Part shown: positions 28,672 to 37,572 of the stretch, in pieces
Layout of the letters: each line of letters starts with the position of its first letter
Position numbering within the stretch: the first letter of the stretch is position 1
Assembly: GCF_016862975.1 (NCBI RefSeq)
Contig: NZ_BONZ01000087.1
Location: forward strand, 26,673 to 90,672
From: Rugosimonospora africana
GTDB lineage: Bacteria > Actinomycetota > Actinomycetes > Mycobacteriales > Micromonosporaceae
DNA: 64,000 nucleotides
Direction: 5' to 3'
Made by a program: the position numbers and the translations under genes
The notes under the pieces: generated by a model
The model's input: only the letters and a program-made list of their open reading frames with translations
What the model was told of the DNA's origin: nothing
Database searches by the model: none

Positions 28672-28953
28672 GTGACTGTCGCAGGCATCATTTCAGCGAT
28701 CCTGGTTGGTCTGATCATCGGCGCGCTGGGGCGCCTGGTGGTTCCGGGCCGGCAGAACATTCCGATCTGGCTCACCATTGTGGTCGGTATCGTGGCGGCC
28801 TTCATCGGTACCGCGATCGCCCGGGGCGCCGGCGTCGCCGACACCAACGGGTTCGACTGGATCGAATTCTTCATCCAGGTCGGCTTGGCCGCGCTCGGCG
28901 TACTGGCGGTAACCAGGCTGGGTGGCGGACACCGCCGGCTGGGCCACCGGTAA
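28672..28953 (+). CDS. GlsB/YeaQ/YmgE-type small membrane protein
   Basis: A 93-residue protein with three hydrophobic helices; GLIIGALGRLVVPGRQ near the N-terminus is the family signature. These proteins are labelled transglycosylase-associated, but their function is unknown; many respond to stress. The GTG start has an AGGAGGAGGG ribosome-binding site. A strong terminator follows 38 bp later. Confidence 0.85.
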   Translation: MTVAGIISAILVGLIIGALGRLVVPGRQNIPIWLTIVVGIVAAFIGTAIARGAGVADTNGFDWIEFFIQVGLAALGVLAVTRLGGGHRRLGHR

Positions 28954-28991
28954 CACCGGCCCGGTCCCGACCGCGTCGGCGAACTAAGAGC

Positions 28992-29023
28992 GAGGCCCGC
29001 TCCGGACATCCGGAGCGGGCCTC
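28992..29023. terminator. Bidirectional terminator
   Basis: Perfect 14-bp stem GAGGCCCGCTCCGG / CCGGAGCGGGCCTC with a 4-nt loop between the convergent ends of the small membrane protein (28953) and the PhyH gene (29042). Confidence 0.9.
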
Positions 29024-29041
29024 GTCACGTGCCAGGCCTGG

Positions 29042-29965
29042 CTAGCGCAGCCAGGGGACGTTGCGGTCGAGCAGACCGCGCGTCTTGAGCTCCTTGCGCA
29101 GCGGGATCTCGTCGTCGATGTACCCGTCCCAGTTGATGCCCCAGTAGTTCGCGGTGTGCGTGCCCTCACCGAGCAGCTGGCGCTGTACCGGGGTGCGGTT
29201 GCGGTACCACTCGCTGTCCTTGTCGACGTGCAGCTCGTCCAGCGGCCGGATCCACCGGTAGGTGTAGCCGACGAACAGCATCTTGCGGGTGATGTTCGAC
29301 AGGTTCGTCGAGCGCGAGTGCCACTGGCGGCGGTCGAAGATGAACGCGTCGCCCGGGTTGGCGGTGATCTCCACGGTGCCCTCGGGGTCCGGGTTGTGGA
29401 CACTCAGGTCCGCCGGGCGGGGCAGCGAGTTCCACAGGTGGCTGCCGGGGATGACCTTCGTCGCGCCGCGGCCCGTCTCCGACAGGTCGGAGAGCACGTA
29501 CGCCACCTTGAGCGAGAACATCGGCCGGGGGACGTTGGGGTCCATGGTCTCCGGGTCGGAGTTCTGTCGGTACCCGTCCTGGTGCCAACCCCAGTACGGC
29601 TTCTCCGGCTCCGCCGCCGGCGGCGTCACGTCCAGGTGGTTGTGGTGGGTGTAGATGTTCCACCCGGCCAGGCCCCACATGTACGGGAACGCGATCGGCT
29701 GGGTCAGCAGCTCGCCGAACAGCTCGTCGCGGTCCAGGAAGCCGAGCAGGTGCAGGGTGCCGTCCTTCTTGGTGCGGCCGGCCGCCATCTCCTCCGCGTG
29801 GACGCGGTCGACCGCCTCTTCCAGCGCGGCCCGGTGGTCCTCGGTCAGGACGTTGCGGAGCAGCATGAAGCCCTGCTCCAGGAATTCCTTGCGGTCGACC
29901 TCGCTGATCGGCTCGTAACCGGTCCGGCCGTCGTAGTCGAACGCAGCGGGCTTGGCTGCCTCCAT
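29042..29965 (-). CDS. Phytanoyl-CoA dioxygenase (PhyH) family Fe(II)/2-oxoglutarate oxygenase
   Basis: A 307-residue oxygenase. The iron site is probably WHQDGYR (His and Asp of HxD, about residues 157-163) with the distal His in RRQWHSRSTNLS (about 232-243), followed by RKMLFVGYTYRW with the 2-oxoglutarate-binding Arg. Members hydroxylate small molecules and are frequent in natural-product pathways; ectoine hydroxylase motifs are not seen. The ATG at 29965 is preceded by GAGGGAGGG. It stands alone, with a perfect 16-bp palindrome 81 bp upstream. Substrate unknown. Confidence 0.85.
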   Translation of the reverse strand: MEAAKPAAFDYDGRTGYEPISEVDRKEFLEQGFMLLRNVLTEDHRAALEEAVDRVHAEEMAAGRTKKDGTLHLLGFLDRDELFGELLTQPIAFPYMWGLAGWNIYTHHNHLDVTPPAAEPEKPYWGWHQDGYRQNSDPETMDPNVPRPMFSLKVAYVLSDLSETGRGATKVIPGSHLWNSLPRPADLSVHNPDPEGTVEITANPGDAFIFDRRQWHSRSTNLSNITRKMLFVGYTYRWIRPLDELHVDKDSEWYRNRTPVQRQLLGEGTHTANYWGINWDGYIDDEIPLRKELKTRGLLDRNVPWLR

Positions 29966-30045
29966 GGTGTTACTGCCCTCCCTCGACGATTCTGCCTCCC
30001 CCGCGGAACACAGCCGGGAGGCGGCGAAGACTCCCGATGGTAACG

Positions 30046-30061
30046 CGCTGCTATAGCAGCG
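30046..30061. promoter_or_regulatory. Palindrome upstream of the PhyH gene (operator candidate)
   Basis: CGCTGCTATAGCAGCG is a perfect 16-bp palindrome located 81 bp before the PhyH start codon. Its centre contains TATAGC on the PhyH strand, which could be a -10 box, so a repressor bound here would block transcription. No regulator gene is adjacent. Confidence 0.5.
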
Positions 30062-30161
30062 GCGTGTCCGCATCCGGTCCCCGCCATCGATGAGCGAGGG
30101 GATTTCCGTTGGGACACAAGGGATCTAGCCGTCGAGAATGATTACTCAAAGGCGTCGTGTA

Positions 30162-31025
30162 TTAACTCTGCGAGTACACCGCGGCGATGATCTGATCGCC
30201 CGCGGCAACCGTACGGTCGCCCGAGGCTCGGCTCCAGGTGCCCGCCTTCGCGGTCCACTCCTGGTCGCCGTACCGCACGCTCTTGATGTTCTGGTCGACG
30301 CTGTGCGCGACGAGCCAGTGCGCGATCTGCCAGCCGTTGCGCGTCTCGTTCACTGTCAGCTTCAGGCCGGGCAGACTGTTATCTGTCACGGTGTCCATTT
30401 CGCCCCAGTCTGCCGTGAGGCTCTGCGCCAGGGAGCCCGCCGCGGCCGGGCCGCGCGCCGCGGGCGGGGCGGTGATCGTGCAGGCCACCGCGCCGGACAC
30501 GTCGCCGGACAGGGCGTTCGCGAGGATCTGGGCTTCCGCTTCCCACTGCGCGTACGCCGAGCCGTCGGCAGAGCGCTGGACCGCCTGGGCGGCCTCCGCG
30601 ATCGACCTGCCCTGCCAGTTCCTGACCCTCATCAGCGCGGTGTAGAAGGCGCCGGCCGCGTACCGGGGGTTGGAGATCTCCTGCGGGGTGCCCCAGTCCT
30701 GGCTGGGGCGCTGCTGGAACAGGCCGATGGAGTCCCGGTCGCCACCGGCGAGGTTCTCCAGCTTCGACTCCTGCAGGGCGGCGGAAAGCGCGATCACCAC
30801 CGCCCGGGTGGGCAGCCCGCGCCGGATGCCGACAGCGGCGATCGTGGCGGCATTGGCCATCTGGTCCGGCTCCAGCGTCGCCTTGCCGTCGGCGCTGACG
30901 ATGCACTGCTGGGTGACCAGATGCAGGGGGAGCCCGTTACTGAGGCTCCGGACGGCGATGTAGACGCCGGCTCCGGCGATCACGGCAAGCGCCGCGAAGA
31001 CCGCCAGAACCACCCGGATACGCAC
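30162..31025 (-). CDS. Secreted lysozyme-like (transglycosylase-fold) protein
   Basis: A 287-residue protein with an N-terminal membrane helix or uncleaved signal (residues 5-26, VVLAVFAALAVIAGAGVYIAV). Residues about 55-150 (ALSAALQESKLENLAGGDRDSIGLFQQRPSQDWG...NPRYAAGAFYTAL) resemble the lytic transglycosylase/lysozyme fold, with Glu in QESKL as the possible catalytic acid and GLFQQRPS as the substrate groove. Homologues are often annotated as hypothetical or heavy-metal transporter without support. The C-terminal 100 residues are unrecognised. It starts at GTG 31025, 27 bp after palindromic element B. Confidence 0.75.
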   Translation of the reverse strand: MRIRVVLAVFAALAVIAGAGVYIAVRSLSNGLPLHLVTQQCIVSADGKATLEPDQMANAATIAAVGIRRGLPTRAVVIALSAALQESKLENLAGGDRDSIGLFQQRPSQDWGTPQEISNPRYAAGAFYTALMRVRNWQGRSIAEAAQAVQRSADGSAYAQWEAEAQILANALSGDVSGAVACTITAPPAARGPAAAGSLAQSLTADWGEMDTVTDNSLPGLKLTVNETRNGWQIAHWLVAHSVDQNIKSVRYGDQEWTAKAGTWSRASGDRTVAAGDQIIAAVYSQS

Positions 31026-31052
31026 GGTAACCCTCCACAGTGGTCGGCCGCA

Positions 31053-31103
31053 CGACTGGTCTGGCTCGGGGCGTCTGACGCCGCGTGACGACCAGACCAG
31101 TCG
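31053..31103 (-). repeat. Palindromic repeat element, copy B (upstream of the lysozyme-like gene)
   Basis: On the minus strand this reads CGACTGGTCTGG ... GCGGCGTCAGACGC ... CCAGACCAGTCG. The outer 12-bp arms are perfectly complementary and the middle contains another small hairpin. It matches element A (16237-16288) over most of its length and sits 27 bp before a GTG start, in the same orientation as A. Confidence 0.72.
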
Positions 31104-31176
31104 GCAGTCAGCGTAGTGTCCGCATAAACGCTACGCCGGGTGGCGTGCTCAGATCGGTATGATCGATGATCACCGG

Positions 31177-31989
31177 TCAGGGGCGGGTAATCCAGGCCGC
31201 ATCCCGCTTTTCCCGAAACGCCGCGATGCCCTCAAGGGCCTCGGCGGAGCCGAAGTACGAGACCGACATCTCGGTCAGTTCCTCCAGATCGTCACGTAGG
31301 GTAGCGGCGGCGGGGCGAGTGAGCAGGTTCTTCGTGCCGGCCAGGGCGCCCGGTGCGCCACGCCGCAAGGCGTCCACGTAGCCCTCGGTGGCCTCGTCCA
31401 GTTCGGCGGCCGGGACGGCGGCGGTGATCAACCCGATCCGCTCCGCGCGGGGACCGTCGAAGGTCGCCCCGGTCAGGTACAGCTCGGCGGCGGCTCGGGA
31501 GGTCAGCCGGGGCAGTACGACCGCCGATATCACCGCCGGTATGACCCCGATGCGCACCTCGGAGAAGGCGAACGTGGCCTCGGCGGCGGCCACGGCGATG
31601 TCGGCGGCGGCGATCAGGCCGAGCCCGCCCGCGCGGGCCGGGCCGGCGACCCGGGCGAGTACCGGCTTCGGACACTCGGCGATCGCGGCGAGCAGTTCGC
31701 CCAACCGGGCGGCCGGCACCCCCGAGGCGTCCGTGGAGGTCGGGCCGGCCAGGCGCGCCGCGAGAGCGGCCGCGGTCTCCTTGAGGTCGGCGCCGGAGCA
31801 GAAGACCGGCCCGGTGTGGGTCAGGACGACGACCCGCACCGCCGGGTCGGCGACCGCCGCCGCCAGCGCGTCGATCAGCCCGTCGATCATGGCGCCGGAC
31901 AGGGCGTTGCGGTTGCTCGGGCTGTCCATCGTGACGCGGGCCACCCCGTGGTCGATCTCGACCCGGACCGGCGAGGTTTCGGTACCCAT
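31177..31989 (-). CDS. Enoyl-CoA hydratase/isomerase family protein
   Basis: A 270-residue crotonase-fold protein. NRNALSGAMIDGLIDAL (about 22-38), the oxyanion-hole segment VFCSGADLKETAA (about 62-74) and AGPARAGGLGLIAAADIAVA (about 115-134) are the family landmarks. At the usual catalytic positions the second glutamate is not obvious, so hydration, isomerisation or hydrolysis cannot be assigned. The start codon is only 18 bp from the divergent hemW start, so at least one promoter must lie within coding sequence. Confidence 0.9.
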   Translation of the reverse strand: MGTETSPVRVEIDHGVARVTMDSPSNRNALSGAMIDGLIDALAAAVADPAVRVVVLTHTGPVFCSGADLKETAAALAARLAGPTSTDASGVPAARLGELLAAIAECPKPVLARVAGPARAGGLGLIAAADIAVAAAEATFAFSEVRIGVIPAVISAVVLPRLTSRAAAELYLTGATFDGPRAERIGLITAAVPAAELDEATEGYVDALRRGAPGALAGTKNLLTRPAAATLRDDLEELTEMSVSYFGSAEALEGIAAFREKRDAAWITRP

Positions 31990-32007
31990 GACGGCACACT
32001 AGTAGGT

Positions 32008-33219
32008 ATGCCTGGAGCGCTGCCCGATGGAGAGCCGGTGCCCGCCGACGGCGAGCTGCCGGCCGAGGCTGTCGCCGACGTCGGGGCCCGCGGTTTCGGC
32101 GTGTACGTGCACGTGCCGTTCTGCGCGTCCCGATGCGGGTACTGCGACTTCAACACCTACACCGCCGGCGAGGGGGTCGACCCGGCCGGGTACGCCGACA
32201 CCGTACTGACCGAGCTGGCGCTGGCCGGCCGGGTGCTCGGCGGTTCGGTACCGCGGGTGGACACGGTGTTCTTCGGCGGCGGTACCCCGACCCTGCTGCC
32301 ACCCGGCGAACTCGGCCGGATCCTCGAGGGAATCGACCGCACCTGGGGTCTCGCGGCGGATGCCGAGGTGACCACCGAGGCCAATCCCGAGTCGGTGACG
32401 CCGGCCTCCCTGGCACAGCTGCGCCGCGCCGGGTTCACCAGGATCTCGCTGGGCATGCAGTCCACCGCCGCGCACGTGCTGCGGGTGCTCGACCGCCGGC
32501 ACTCGCCCGGCCGGGCGGCGGCGGCCGCCGCGGAGGCGCGCGATGCCGGATTCGAGCACGTCAACCTCGACCTCATCTACGGCACGCCAGGGGAGACCTC
32601 GGCCGACTTCTCCGGTTCGCTGACGGCCGCGCTGGATGCCGGTGTAGACCACGTCAGCGCGTACGCCCTGATCGTCGAGGACGGGACGCGGCTGGCGGCC
32701 CGGATGCGGCGGGGTGAGCTGCCGTACCCGGACGACGACGTGGCGGCCGACCGGTACCTCGCCGCGGACTACGCGCTCTCGGGTGCGGGGTTGGACTGGT
32801 ACGAGGTGTCGAACTGGGCGGCCAGCGAGGCGGGCCGGTGCCGGCACAACCTCGTCTACTGGACCGGCGGGGACTGGTGGGGGCTGGGTCCGGGCGCGCA
32901 CAGCCACGTCGGTGGGGTGCGTTGGTGGAACGTGAAGCACCCGGGCACCTACGCTGGCCGGTTGGCCGAGGGGCGCTCGCCGGGGCACGGGCGGGAGCTG
33001 CTGACCGCGCAGGAGCGGCAGGTCGAGGACGTGATGTTGCGCCTGCGGCTGGTCGACGGGCTGCCTTTGTCCACATTGGATGATGCGGGCCGGGAGGCGG
33101 CGGGCCGGGCGCTCGCCGACGGTCTGCTGGATCCGGAGCGATTCGACCGGGGACGCGCGGTGCTGACGCTGCGTGGCCGGCTGCTCGCCGACGCGGTCAT
33201 CCGCGATCTGTTGCCCTGA
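32008..33219 (+). CDS. hemW: Radical SAM heme chaperone HemW
   Basis: A 403-residue protein. The radical-SAM cluster motif is CASRCGYCDFNTY (about residues 36-48), with FFGGGTPTLL soon after. The heme-binding signature HNLVYW near residue 282 distinguishes HemW from true coproporphyrinogen oxidase HemN. It is thought to insert heme into respiratory enzymes. The ATG at 32008 is chosen from homology and the close divergent neighbour. Its stop codon is the first base triplet of a 16-bp minisatellite. It precedes hrcA-dnaJ as in most actinobacteria. Confidence 0.95.
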   Translation: MPGALPDGEPVPADGELPAEAVADVGARGFGVYVHVPFCASRCGYCDFNTYTAGEGVDPAGYADTVLTELALAGRVLGGSVPRVDTVFFGGGTPTLLPPGELGRILEGIDRTWGLAADAEVTTEANPESVTPASLAQLRRAGFTRISLGMQSTAAHVLRVLDRRHSPGRAAAAAAEARDAGFEHVNLDLIYGTPGETSADFSGSLTAALDAGVDHVSAYALIVEDGTRLAARMRRGELPYPDDDVAADRYLAADYALSGAGLDWYEVSNWAASEAGRCRHNLVYWTGGDWWGLGPGAHSHVGGVRWWNVKHPGTYAGRLAEGRSPGHGRELLTAQERQVEDVMLRLRLVDGLPLSTLDDAGREAAGRALADGLLDPERFDRGRAVLTLRGRLLADAVIRDLLP

Positions 33220-33408
33220 TGGCGTGACTGCCTGATGGCGTGACTGCCTGATGGCGTTACTGCCTGATGGCGTTACTGCCTCATGGCGTTATTGCCTGAT
33301 GGCGTGACTGCCTGATGGCGTTACTGCCTCATGGCGTGACTGCCTGATGGCGTGACTGCCTGATGGCGTGACTGCCTGATGGCGTGACTGCCTGATGGCG
33401 TGACTGCC
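33217..33408. repeat. 16-bp minisatellite, 12 units (VNTR 1)
   Basis: Exactly twelve copies of TGATGGCGTGACTGCC cover 192 bp. Variants are limited to G/T at position 10, C for G at position 2 in two units and one C-to-T change, so the array is young. The first unit begins with the hemW stop codon. The unit has no dyad strong enough to call a CRISPR or terminator; it is a head-to-tail tandem repeat. Confidence 0.97.
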
Positions 33409-33472
33409 GTGGGCGGCGTCCGCCGGTGAGTTTGCCCGTGCACGACTCACCGGCCGGCGCGCGACGCTCGTG

Positions 33473-34192
33473 CTACTTCACCAGTGGGAACGATAGCGGG
33501 TAGCGGTACAGCTGGCCTTCGTTGGCGCGGACGCCGCCGATGATGCCGAAGATGACCCCGATCAGCCAGGCGGCGGGCAGGATGACCCAGCCGATCAGGA
33601 AGCACACGGTGATGGCGCCGACCGCGGCGACGATCGTCCAGGTCAGCTGGAAGTTCAGCGCCGCCACCGCGTGTGCGCGCACGGTCGGCGACTGGTTGCC
33701 CTTGGTGGTCAGCGCGATCAGCGGGGCGACCCAGCCGAAGAACGCGGTGATGAACACGAGGGCCGCGCCGCCGAAGTGGGCGATCAGCGCCCAGGTCTTG
33801 TCGTCGGCGCTGGCGTAGCCCAGTGGCGGGGGTCCGGGTGGCGGCAGGTAGCCCGGCGGCGGATATCCGCCCGCGCCGTAGCCTCCGCCGGGCGGGTACC
33901 CGCCCGGGGCGTAGCCGCCTGGCGTGGGGCCGCCCGACGTTGGACCGCCCTGTGGTGTGTAGCCGCCCTGTGTGTAGCCGCCCTGTGTGTAGCCGTCCTG
34001 TGTGGGGCCGCCCGACGTTGGACCGCCCGACGCTGGGCTGCCGGGCGGGACGTCGTCGCGAGGATAGCCGGGCGGCGGCTGTGGCGGGATGAACCCCGTC
34101 GGCGGGTCAGCTTCCCGGGCGGGGCCGCCACCCGTGGCACCGGGATCCACGACGGGATTGGGGTCCCCGGTTGAGCTGGGAGGTTCGGTCAT
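33473..34192 (-). CDS. DUF4870 membrane protein with Pro/Gly-rich N-terminus (paralogue 1)
   Basis: A 239-residue protein. Residues 1-125 are Pro/Gly/Thr/Gln-rich with repeats such as TQGGY. From DDKTWALIAHFGG (about 128) three or four hydrophobic helices follow, ending RANEGQLYRYPLSFPLVK, the DUF4870/Tic20-like domain. Function unknown. It is paralogous to the gene at 34490-35161, with the 16-bp repeat array between them. TACCGT lies 7 bp before the ATG with no Shine-Dalgarno sequence, so the mRNA is probably leaderless. Confidence 0.85.
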   Translation of the reverse strand: MTEPPSSTGDPNPVVDPGATGGGPAREADPPTGFIPPQPPPGYPRDDVPPGSPASGGPTSGGPTQDGYTQGGYTQGGYTPQGGPTSGGPTPGGYAPGGYPPGGGYGAGGYPPPGYLPPPGPPPLGYASADDKTWALIAHFGGAALVFITAFFGWVAPLIALTTKGNQSPTVRAHAVAALNFQLTWTIVAAVGAITVCFLIGWVILPAAWLIGVIFGIIGGVRANEGQLYRYPLSFPLVK

Positions 34193-34300
34193 GTGCGCCA
34201 CGGTAAGAGCACCGATCAAGCGGGCGCCAGACGGCTCAGATGACTTGTTTTAGACACTTGCGACGCACCGCAAGACACCCGGACAGCCGGCCGTGGGGGC

Positions 34301-34460
34301 GGTTGGCGGTGGGCGCGGTTGGCGGTGGGCGTGGTCGGTGGTGGGCGTGGTCGGTGGTGGGCGTGGTCGGTGGTGGGCGCGGCCGGCGGTGGGCGCAGCC
34401 GGCGGTGGGCGCAGCCGGCGGTGGGCGCAGCCGGCGGTGGGCGCAGCCGGCGGTGGGCGC
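34301..34460. repeat. 16-bp minisatellite, 10 units (VNTR 2)
   Basis: Ten head-to-tail 16-bp units grade from GGTTGGCGGTGGGCGC through GGTCGGTGGTGGGCGT to AGCCGGCGGTGGGCGC; the last four are identical. The sequence differs from VNTR 1 but the period is the same. The plus strand is rich in GG and GGG runs and almost free of A. It lies between the two DUF4870 genes, just downstream of paralogue 2. Confidence 0.95.
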
Positions 34461-34489
34461 AGCCCGGGCCTTGCGGCCCGATGGCTGCG

Positions 34490-35161
34490 TCAGCGGACGA
34501 ACGGATAGCTGACCGGGTACTTGAACAACTCGCCATCGTTGGCCCGGATGCCGCCGACGATCCCGAACACCGCGCCCGCCACGACCACCGCGATCTGCGC
34601 GAGGTAGAGCAGGCTGCTGACCGCCGAGGTGGGCAGCAGGCCACCGGACACGCCGAGGCAGATCCGGGCCAGCACGAGGATGAGGGCGGCTCCGCTGACC
34701 GGTACGAAGAAGTTCACTGTCGCGGCGGCGTGCGCCCGCACGCTCGGAGACTGGTTGCCCCGGCCGAGCAGCGCGATCAACGGCGCCACGAAGCCGAGCA
34801 CGCCACCGCTGATCACGGTGCCGGCGGCCCCGCCGAAGTGGGCGACCAGGGCCCAGGTCCGGTCCTCGCGGGACGGGAAGCCGGGCGGCGGCGGACCGGG
34901 TGGCCGCTGGCCGGCACCGGGCGGGTACCCGGGCGGCGGGCCGTACCCCGGCGGACCGCCGTAGTTCGACTGGCCGCCGTAGTTCGACTGGCCGTAGCCG
35001 GACTGGCCGCCGTACCCCGGCTGGCCACCGTACCCAGGCTGGCCGTGCCCGGGCTGGCCGTGCGGTGCGCCGTGGCCCGGCTGGGGCGGCGCGCCGGGGC
35101 CGGGCGGCGGCGACCCGCCGGGGGGCGTTTCGTCCCGTGGTGGGGTGGGTGGTTGGGTCAT
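34490..35161 (-). CDS. DUF4870 membrane protein with Pro/Gly/Tyr-rich N-terminus (paralogue 2)
   Basis: A 223-residue paralogue of the neighbouring gene. Residues 1-100 are low-complexity (GQPGYGG, SNYGGQ and GPPPGYPPG words); the membrane part starts at [14 protein letters not shown] and ends [18 protein letters not shown], closely matching paralogue 1. The promoter word TACCGTGACGCACATG is nearly identical to that of paralogue 1, again placing a TAnnnT box 7 bp before the ATG, so a leaderless transcript is likely. Divergent from hrcA. Confidence 0.85.
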   Translation of the reverse strand: MTQPPTPPRDETPPGGSPPPGPGAPPQPGHGAPHGQPGHGQPGYGGQPGYGGQSGYGQSNYGGQSNYGGPPGYGPPPGYPPGAGQRPPGPPPPGFPSREDRTWALVAHFGGAAGTVISGGVLGFVAPLIALLGRGNQSPSVRAHAAATVNFFVPVSGAALILVLARICLGVSGGLLPTSAVSSLLYLAQIAVVVAGAVFGIVGGIRANDGELFKYPVSYPFVR

Positions 35162-35260
35162 GTGCGTCACGGTAGGGGTAGGGCAGGGTCGGCGCCAGAA
35201 GGGGTACGGGCCGGAATCGGACGACGCGCCGATCCCCTGCGGAGGCCGACCGGACGTAGA

Positions 35261-35287
35261 CTGGCACTCACAAACGCCGAGTGCCAG
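35261..35287. promoter_or_regulatory. CIRCE operator of hrcA
   Basis: CTGGCACTC-N9-GAGTGCCAG is a perfect 9-9-9 inverted repeat, the CIRCE consensus bound by HrcA, 30 bp before the hrcA start. A TAGACT box (35257-35262) overlaps its left arm, so binding would occlude the promoter. Confidence 0.95.
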
Positions 35288-35317
35288 CAACGGCCGACGG
35301 GCCAGGGAGGGGTGGCG

Positions 35318-36346
35318 ATGAGTCTGGATGACCGGAAGCTCGATGTGCTGCGGGCCATCGTCCAGGACTATGTCTCTACCCAAGAGCCGGTTGGCAGCAA
35401 GGCCCTCGTCGAGCGTCACCATCTGCGTGTGTCGCCGGCCACTATCCGTAACGACATGGCGGTTCTGGAGGACGAGGGGTATATCCGGCAGCCGCACACC
35501 AGTGCGGGGCGGGTGCCCACCGACCGGGGATACCGGCTGTTCGTGGACAAGTTGTCCCGGATCAAGCCGCTGAGCCCCGCGGAGCGCCGGGCGATCGAGC
35601 GGTTCCTGATCGGCGCGGTCGACCTCGACGACGTGGTGCACCGCACCGTCCGGTTGCTGGCGCAGCTCACCCGTCAGGTCGCCGTCGTGCAGTTCCCGAG
35701 CCTGTCCCGCTCGTCGGTGCGGCACCTGGAACTGGTGCCGGTCTCGACCACCCGGATCATGCTCGTGATGATCGCCGACACCGGCCGGGTCGAGCAGCGG
35801 CTGGTCGAGCTGCCCGCGCCGACCCCCGAGACCGACGTGCTGCGGCTGCGCACCGCGGCCAACGAGAAGCTCGGCGGCCAGCGGTTGGTCGACACGCCTC
35901 CGCTGGTCCAGGACCTCGTCGACGAGTCCGAGCCCGGTCTGCGACCGGCCATGGGGGCGCTTGCCAGCGTGTTGCTGGAGACGCTGGTGGAGCGCACCGA
36001 GGAGCGGATCGCGCTGGCCGGGACGGCAAACCTGACACGTGGTGGCATCCTGGATTTCCAGGGATCGCTCCGGCCGATCCTTGAGGCCCTTGAGGAGGAG
36101 GTCGTGCTGCTCAAGCTGATCGGGTCGGCCGAGCCGGACACGGCCACGACCAGGGTTCTCATCGGCGACGAGAACGAGATCGAGCATTTGAGGGCCACGT
36201 CGGTGATCAGCACCGGCTACGGACCTGGCAGCACGGTGGTCGGCGGGATGGGGGTGCTCGGGCCGACCCGGATGGACTACCCGGGCACCATTGCTACGGT
36301 CAGTGCCGTGGCGCGCTACGTCGGTGAAATCCTGGCGCAGAACTGA
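35318..36346 (+). CDS. hrcA: Heat-inducible transcriptional repressor HrcA
   Basis: A 342-residue repressor of chaperone genes. The winged helix is at the N-terminus ([32 protein letters not shown], about 26-57), followed by the GAF-like domain with [17 protein letters not shown]. HrcA binds CIRCE and is released when GroEL is occupied by unfolded proteins. A perfect CIRCE lies directly upstream, indicating autoregulation with dnaJ. The ATG at 35318 follows GGGAGGGG. dnaJ begins 8 bp after its stop. Confidence 0.97.
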   Translation: MSLDDRKLDVLRAIVQDYVSTQEPVGSKALVERHHLRVSPATIRNDMAVLEDEGYIRQPHTSAGRVPTDRGYRLFVDKLSRIKPLSPAERRAIERFLIGAVDLDDVVHRTVRLLAQLTRQVAVVQFPSLSRSSVRHLELVPVSTTRIMLVMIADTGRVEQRLVELPAPTPETDVLRLRTAANEKLGGQRLVDTPPLVQDLVDESEPGLRPAMGALASVLLETLVERTEERIALAGTANLTRGGILDFQGSLRPILEALEEEVVLLKLIGSAEPDTATTRVLIGDENEIEHLRATSVISTGYGPGSTVVGGMGVLGPTRMDYPGTIATVSAVARYVGEILAQN

Positions 36347-36354
36347 GTGAGGGC

Positions 36355-37500
36355 ATGACAACGGTGGCCAAGGACTACTACGGGATCCTCGGTGTGGCGA
36401 AGGATGCCACGGCTGACGAGATCAAGCGGGCGTACCGCAAGCTGGCGAGGCAGTACCACCCGGACGTCAATCCGGACCCGGAGGCGCACGAGCGGTTCAA
36501 GGAGATCAACGCCGCGTACGAGGTGCTGTCCGACGACCGGAAGCGGCAGATCGTCGACGTCGGTGGCGACCCGCTGGCTCCCGGCGGTGGAGGGGCGGGC
36601 CCCGGCGGTGGCCCGGGCGGTCCGTTTGTCGGCTTCCAGGACATCATGGACGCCTTCTTCGGCGGTGGCACCGGCTCCCGCGGTCCGCGTCCGCGCACCC
36701 GCCCGGGTTCGGATGCGATCCTGCCGCTGCCACTCGACCTGCACGAGACCGCGTTCGGGGTGGAGGCGCCGATCACCGTGGACACCGCGGTGACCTGCCA
36801 GACCTGCCAGGGCGCGGGCACCGCCGCCGGTACGCACGTGGCCACCTGCGACGTGTGCGGTGGGCGCGGCGAGGTGCAGTCGGTGCAGCGCACGTTCCTC
36901 GGCCAGGTCGTCTCCTCGCGCCCGTGTGGCGCCTGCGGGGGATACGGCACGGTGATCCCGAACCCGTGTCCGACCTGCGCGGGCGACGGCCGGGTCCGCA
37001 GCCGCCGGACGCTGACCGTGAAGATCCCGGCCGGCGTCGAGGACCAGATGCGCATCCGGTTGGCCGGTCAGGGTGAGGTGGGCCCCGGCGGTGGCCCGCC
37101 CGGAGACCTGTATGTCGAGATCCACGAGCGGCCGCACGACGTGTTCTCCCGCAAGGGCGACGACCTGCACTGCCGGGTCACCGTCCCGATGACGGCCGCC
37201 GCGCTGGGCACCCGGCTGACCATCAAGACGCTCGACGGCGAGGAGAACCTCGACCTGCGCCCGGGCACCCAGCCGGCGTCCACGGTGCGCATCCGCGGCA
37301 AGGGCGTGCCGCACCTGCGCGGCACCGGCCGGGGCGACCTGTTCGTGCACCTCGACGTGCGTACGCCGACGAAGCTCACCCCGGAGCAGGAGCGCATGCT
37401 GCGCGACTTCGCGAAGACCCGGGGCGAGGAGGTCGCCGAGCTGAGCAAGCAGGGCGGCTTCTTCTCCCGGTGGCGCGACGCGTTCAACGGCCACGCGTGA
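36355..37500 (+). CDS. dnaJ: Chaperone protein DnaJ
   Basis: A 381-residue Hsp40. The J domain has YHPDVNPDP (about 35-43), a Gly-rich stretch follows (about 75-110), then four CxxCxGxG zinc repeats ([32 protein letters not shown]) and the substrate-binding C-terminus. It stimulates DnaK ATPase and delivers clients. Being linked to hrcA, it is the DnaJ2-type copy of actinobacteria, under CIRCE control. dnaK and grpE are not in the window. Confidence 0.96.
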   Translation: MTTVAKDYYGILGVAKDATADEIKRAYRKLARQYHPDVNPDPEAHERFKEINAAYEVLSDDRKRQIVDVGGDPLAPGGGGAGPGGGPGGPFVGFQDIMDAFFGGGTGSRGPRPRTRPGSDAILPLPLDLHETAFGVEAPITVDTAVTCQTCQGAGTAAGTHVATCDVCGGRGEVQSVQRTFLGQVVSSRPCGACGGYGTVIPNPCPTCAGDGRVRSRRTLTVKIPAGVEDQMRIRLAGQGEVGPGGGPPGDLYVEIHERPHDVFSRKGDDLHCRVTVPMTAAALGTRLTIKTLDGEENLDLRPGTQPASTVRIRGKGVPHLRGTGRGDLFVHLDVRTPTKLTPEQERMLRDFAKTRGEEVAELSKQGGFFSRWRDAFNGHA

Positions 37501-37572
37501 TCGGCGCCGGGAGCCGGCGGGTCGGCGCATGAGTTCACGCCGGGAGCCGGCGGCTCGGCGGGGCGAGCGCGG

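Noticed and set aside
33217..33408. CRISPR array
   Set aside because: Units are 16 bp and directly adjacent with no spacers; there is no cas gene in the window.
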